A stretch of DNA of 6,496 nt from contig JACIXO010000074.1 in NCBI GenBank assembly GCA_014360385.1, positions 1-6,496 of the forward strand, written 5' to 3'. This DNA comes from Actinomycetota bacterium. GTDB taxonomy: Bacteria > Actinomycetota > Humimicrobiia > Humimicrobiales > Humimicrobiaceae. Position numbers and translations under genes: made by a program. The notes under the pieces are model-generated. The model made no database searches. It was not told the origin of the DNA and was given only the letters and a program-made list of their open reading frames with translations. Shown one piece after another: positions 5,099 through 6,496 of this stretch (position 1 is the first letter of the stretch; every line of letters begins with the position of its first letter).

Positions 5099-5164
5099 TT
5101 GGCTTCTAAGAAAGTTCTTAAAGCAAGGCAGTATTCTAGTGTTTAGATTTTTGGATTGGATGTC

Positions 5165-5190
5165 AAAGAACAGGGTATTTAAAGAACAGG
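5165..5190 (+). repeat. Direct repeat AAAGAACAGG at the pyrB ribosome-binding region
   Basis: AAAGAACAGG lies at 5165-5174 and 5181-5190, 16 nt apart start to start. The second copy supplies the weak AGGA Shine-Dalgarno (5188-5191), 6 nt before the pyrB ATG at 5198. An out-of-frame ATG at 5191 sits within it. Confidence 0.6.
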
Positions 5191-5197
5191 ATGGTAT

Positions 5198-6154
5198 ATG
5201 TTAAATACAAAAAACATTTTGAGCATCGATGATCTTAGCACAGATGACATTGACACAATTCTAAGCAATGCTGATTTCTTCTTAGAAGTTCTGGATAGAG
5301 AAGTCAAAAAGGTTCCTGCTCTCCGAGGAAAGACAATAGTGAGTCTTTTTTTTGAACCGAGCACCAGAACAAGGACCTCCTTTGAAATTGCTGGGAAGAG
5401 ACTTAATGCAGATGTGGTAAATTTTTCCCCCTCTATGAGTAGCCTAAAGAAAGGAGAGTCTATTATAGATACGGTCAGGACGATTCTTTCTATGAAAGTT
5501 GATTTACTTATAGTTCGGCACTCTGACAGTGGAATTCCTAAATTCATATCTGAAAGGGTAAACATCCCTGTTATAAATGCAGGAGATGGAACCCACGAGC
5601 ATCCTACTCAAGCTCTTCTGGATCTTTATACTATTAGGAAGAAATTTGGTTCTGTGGAAGGCTTAAAAGTAGCAATAGTAGGAGATATTCTTCATAGCAG
5701 AGTTGCAAAGTCTAACATAAAGCTTTTCAAGAAAATGAAAATGGAGGTTATACTGGTTGCTCCTTCCATGCTTCTCCCTGAAAAGAATTATTTTGATGAG
5801 AAGGTTAAACATTCAATTGATGAAGTCATAAATAAGGTAGATGTTCTCTATATGCTAAGAATGCAGTTTGAAAGACAGCAAAATAGACTATATCCTTCTA
5901 TCAGGGAATATAACAGGTTTTTAAGTCTGGATATTGAAAGGTTTCGAAGGTTAAAACCAGAATCTATTGTAATGCACCCCGGTCCAGTAAACAGGGGGAT
6001 TGAGATAAGTGGAGAAGTCATGGATCTTATAGATAAATATCCTGAGAGGATAAAAATTGAAGAGCAGGTTAGTCATGGACTGGCAGTAAGGATGGCTCTT
6101 ATTTATCTAATGCTGAGTCTAAGTTCGGAGGACCTGGACTCTACCAGAAGTTAG
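5198..6154 (+). CDS. pyrB: Aspartate carbamoyltransferase catalytic subunit PyrB
   Basis: A 318-residue protein, typical for the catalytic chain (about 300-310). It carries the carbamoyl-phosphate motif STRTR at about residues 55-59 in FFEPSTRTRTSFE, the lysine loop SLKKGES near 82-88, VRHSDSG around Arg107, GDGTHEHPTQALLD at about 129-142 with the catalytic-site His of HPTQ, the aspartate-domain GDILHSRVAKSN at about 162-173, and HPGPVNRGIEI from about residue 260. The enzyme condenses carbamoyl phosphate and aspartate to carbamoyl-aspartate, the first committed step of UMP synthesis, in the cytoplasm. No pyrI regulatory-chain gene is adjacent, consistent with a Bacillus-like trimer controlled by transcription. 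The gene lies 120 nt after pyrR and 191 nt before pyrC, wide spacing for a pyr operon. The last dozen residues (Ser-rich) look like a variable tail. The start ATG is supported by a weak AGGA and by the N-terminal alignment. Confidence 0.96.
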   Translation: MLNTKNILSIDDLSTDDIDTILSNADFFLEVLDREVKKVPALRGKTIVSLFFEPSTRTRTSFEIAGKRLNADVVNFSPSMSSLKKGESIIDTVRTILSMKVDLLIVRHSDSGIPKFISERVNIPVINAGDGTHEHPTQALLDLYTIRKKFGSVEGLKVAIVGDILHSRVAKSNIKLFKKMKMEVILVAPSMLLPEKNYFDEKVKHSIDEVINKVDVLYMLRMQFERQQNRLYPSIREYNRFLSLDIERFRRLKPESIVMHPGPVNRGIEISGEVMDLIDKYPERIKIEEQVSHGLAVRMALIYLMLSLSSEDLDSTRS

Positions 6155-6197
6155 AATTTTACTAAAGATTGGGCGAAATTTGAACTTTAAAGTTAAA

Positions 6198-6227
6198 GCT
6201 AAAGTTTAAGTGTGGGCTAAAGTTTAA
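6198..6227 (+). repeat. Direct repeat GCTAAAGTTTAA (18-nt period)
   Basis: Two exact 12-bp copies (6198-6209, 6216-6227) are followed by a shortened related unit, GCTAAAGC, at 6240-6247. Confidence 0.65.
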
Positions 6228-6250
6228 ACTAAAATCTAAGCTAAAGCTTT

Positions 6251-6296
6251 TTAATAAGACCAGGATCGTTAATGAGACGTTAATGAGACCAAGGAT
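6251..6296 (+). repeat. TTAATGAGAC tandem repeat
   Basis: CGTTAATGAGA is exactly duplicated (6267-6277, 6278-6288). The flanks TTAATAAGACCAGGAT (6251-6266) and TTAATGAGACCAAGGAT (6280-6296) are near-identical, giving three related units. Confidence 0.7.
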
Positions 6297-6310
6297 AGTC
6301 AGGTAATTTA

Positions 6311-6324
6311 GTTAGTGGTTAGTG
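6311..6324 (+). repeat. 7-bp exact tandem duplication (GTTAGTG x2)
   Basis: GTTAGTG is repeated head to tail about 20 nt before the pyrC ATG, just ahead of the AAGGTG that may act as its Shine-Dalgarno. Confidence 0.6.
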
Positions 6325-6345
6325 TTAAGTAAGGTGTGTAACAAG

Positions 6346-6496
6346 ATGGAGAGCAAATCTAATTCGAAAATCAGAAAAAAAGACTGTATAAAAGCCGCAG
6401 ATATCCTTATAAAGAATGGACTTATTGTAGATCCTTATGCTGATAAGGAGTTCAAATCGGACATTTTTATAAAAGAAGGTATTATAAGAGAAGTGA
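6346..6496 (+). CDS. pyrC: Dihydroorotase PyrC, N-terminal part (3' truncated by window)
   Basis: Fifty codons are visible before the window ends. After a basic N-terminal stretch, residues 19-29 read DILIKNGLIVD, the first beta-strand pattern of class I dihydroorotase and other cyclic amidohydrolases (usually near LIKNGRVVDP at residue 3 or so), followed by SDIFIKEGIIREV, the second sandwich strand. The enzyme cyclises carbamoyl-aspartate to dihydroorotate. Its metal-binding HxH motif lies beyond the window, so the call rests on the N-terminus and the pyrR-pyrB-pyrC order. The ATG at 6346 is preceded by AAGGTG at 6331-6336. No other start codon occurs before the conserved strand, so the extra 16 or so residues (Lys/Ser-rich) seem genuinely encoded. 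Some dihydroorotase-like partners of PyrB are inactive, and that cannot be excluded here. Confidence 0.88.
   Translation, partial: MESKSNSKIRKKDCIKAADILIKNGLIVDPYADKEFKSDIFIKEGIIREV

Larger units (their letters stand above)
6155..6345 (+). other. Repeat-laden pyrB-pyrC spacer
   Basis: This 191-nt spacer holds no gene, no PyrR-binding consensus and no strong terminator. It is built largely from short direct repeats: GCTAAAGTTTAA at 6198-6209 and 6216-6227 with degenerate neighbours up to about 6250; TTAATAAGACCAGGAT and TTAATGAGACCAAGGAT flanking an extra partial copy (6251-6296); and GTTAGTG twice at 6311-6324. A 12-bp palindrome, AACTTTAAAGTT, lies at 6183-6194. Transcription is expected to pass through into pyrC. 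Confidence 0.7.

Noticed and set aside
5102..5124. Small hairpin in the pyrR-pyrB spacer as a second attenuator
   Set aside because: The stems are only four base pairs each with an internal loop, no T-tract follows, and the PyrR recognition sequence is absent.
5081..5146. 21-codon frame MFIMFILASKK... just after the pyrR stop, resembling a leader peptide for pyrB
   Set aside because: No Shine-Dalgarno precedes it, it begins inside a 9-bp tandem duplication, and no attenuator or T-tract follows in the spacer.
6184..6303. Open frame of 40 codons in the pyrB-pyrC spacer encoding Lys at nearly every second residue in its first half
   Set aside because: It has no ATG, GTG or TTG until the last few codons and no ribosome-binding site; the alternating pattern is a by-product of the TAAAG-type repeats.

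Overview
The window is a low-GC bacterial stretch rich in AGA/AGG arginine and ATA isoleucine codons. Its right half is a Bacillota-style pyrimidine operon (pyrR-pyrB-pyrC), preceded by a complete PyrR-dependent RNA attenuator. Its left edge is the 3' end of an RluD-type pseudouridine synthase gene. In Bacillus subtilis and many Clostridia rluD sits directly upstream of pyrR (lspA-rluD-pyrR...), so both ends keep a recognisable ancestral order. The attenuator and synteny suggest Bacillota or a relative such as an anaerobic, possibly thermophilic clostridial or Atribacterota-like lineage. The lineage is inferred and not proven.

Layout, left to right. (1) 2-448 +: C-terminal part of the RluD-like gene, then a candidate 22-codon ORF with a strong Shine-Dalgarno (438-506). 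(2) 553-840 +: a DUF211 protein, a family best known from archaea, started from TTG. (3) 862-921: a hairpin terminator between converging transcripts. (4) 968-3753 minus: a compact three-gene operon, transcribed from high to low coordinates. It encodes a membrane-anchored extracytoplasmic protein with NEW3-like repeats, an ABC ATPase and an ABC-2 permease; the genes are 3 nt apart and then overlap by 4 nt. (5) 3754-4540: a divergent regulatory region with candidate promoters on both strands and the pyr leader (PyrR-binding hairpin, antiterminator, terminator). It also has a duplicated terminator 3' arm and short tandem repeats. (6) 4541-6496 +: pyrR, pyrB and the first 50 codons of pyrC.

How it works. 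PyrR senses UMP/UTP against PRPP and, when pyrimidines are plentiful, would bind the hairpin at 4221-4253. That blocks the antiterminator (4238-4302) and lets the terminator (4293-4328) stop transcription before pyrR-pyrB-pyrC. PyrB (aspartate carbamoyltransferase) and PyrC (dihydroorotase) catalyse steps 2 and 3 of de novo UMP synthesis. The minus-strand cassette is an unassigned ABC exporter-type system and has no evident metabolic link to pyrimidines.

Most worth a second look: the extra copy of the terminator 3' arm 70 nt downstream, fused to a PyrR-loop-like AGAGAGG; the four-gene cassette splitting rluD from pyrR; and the exact short tandem duplications that occur in every spacer of the plus-strand genes outside the terminator region. 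No mobile element, CRISPR array, tRNA or rRNA was seen.
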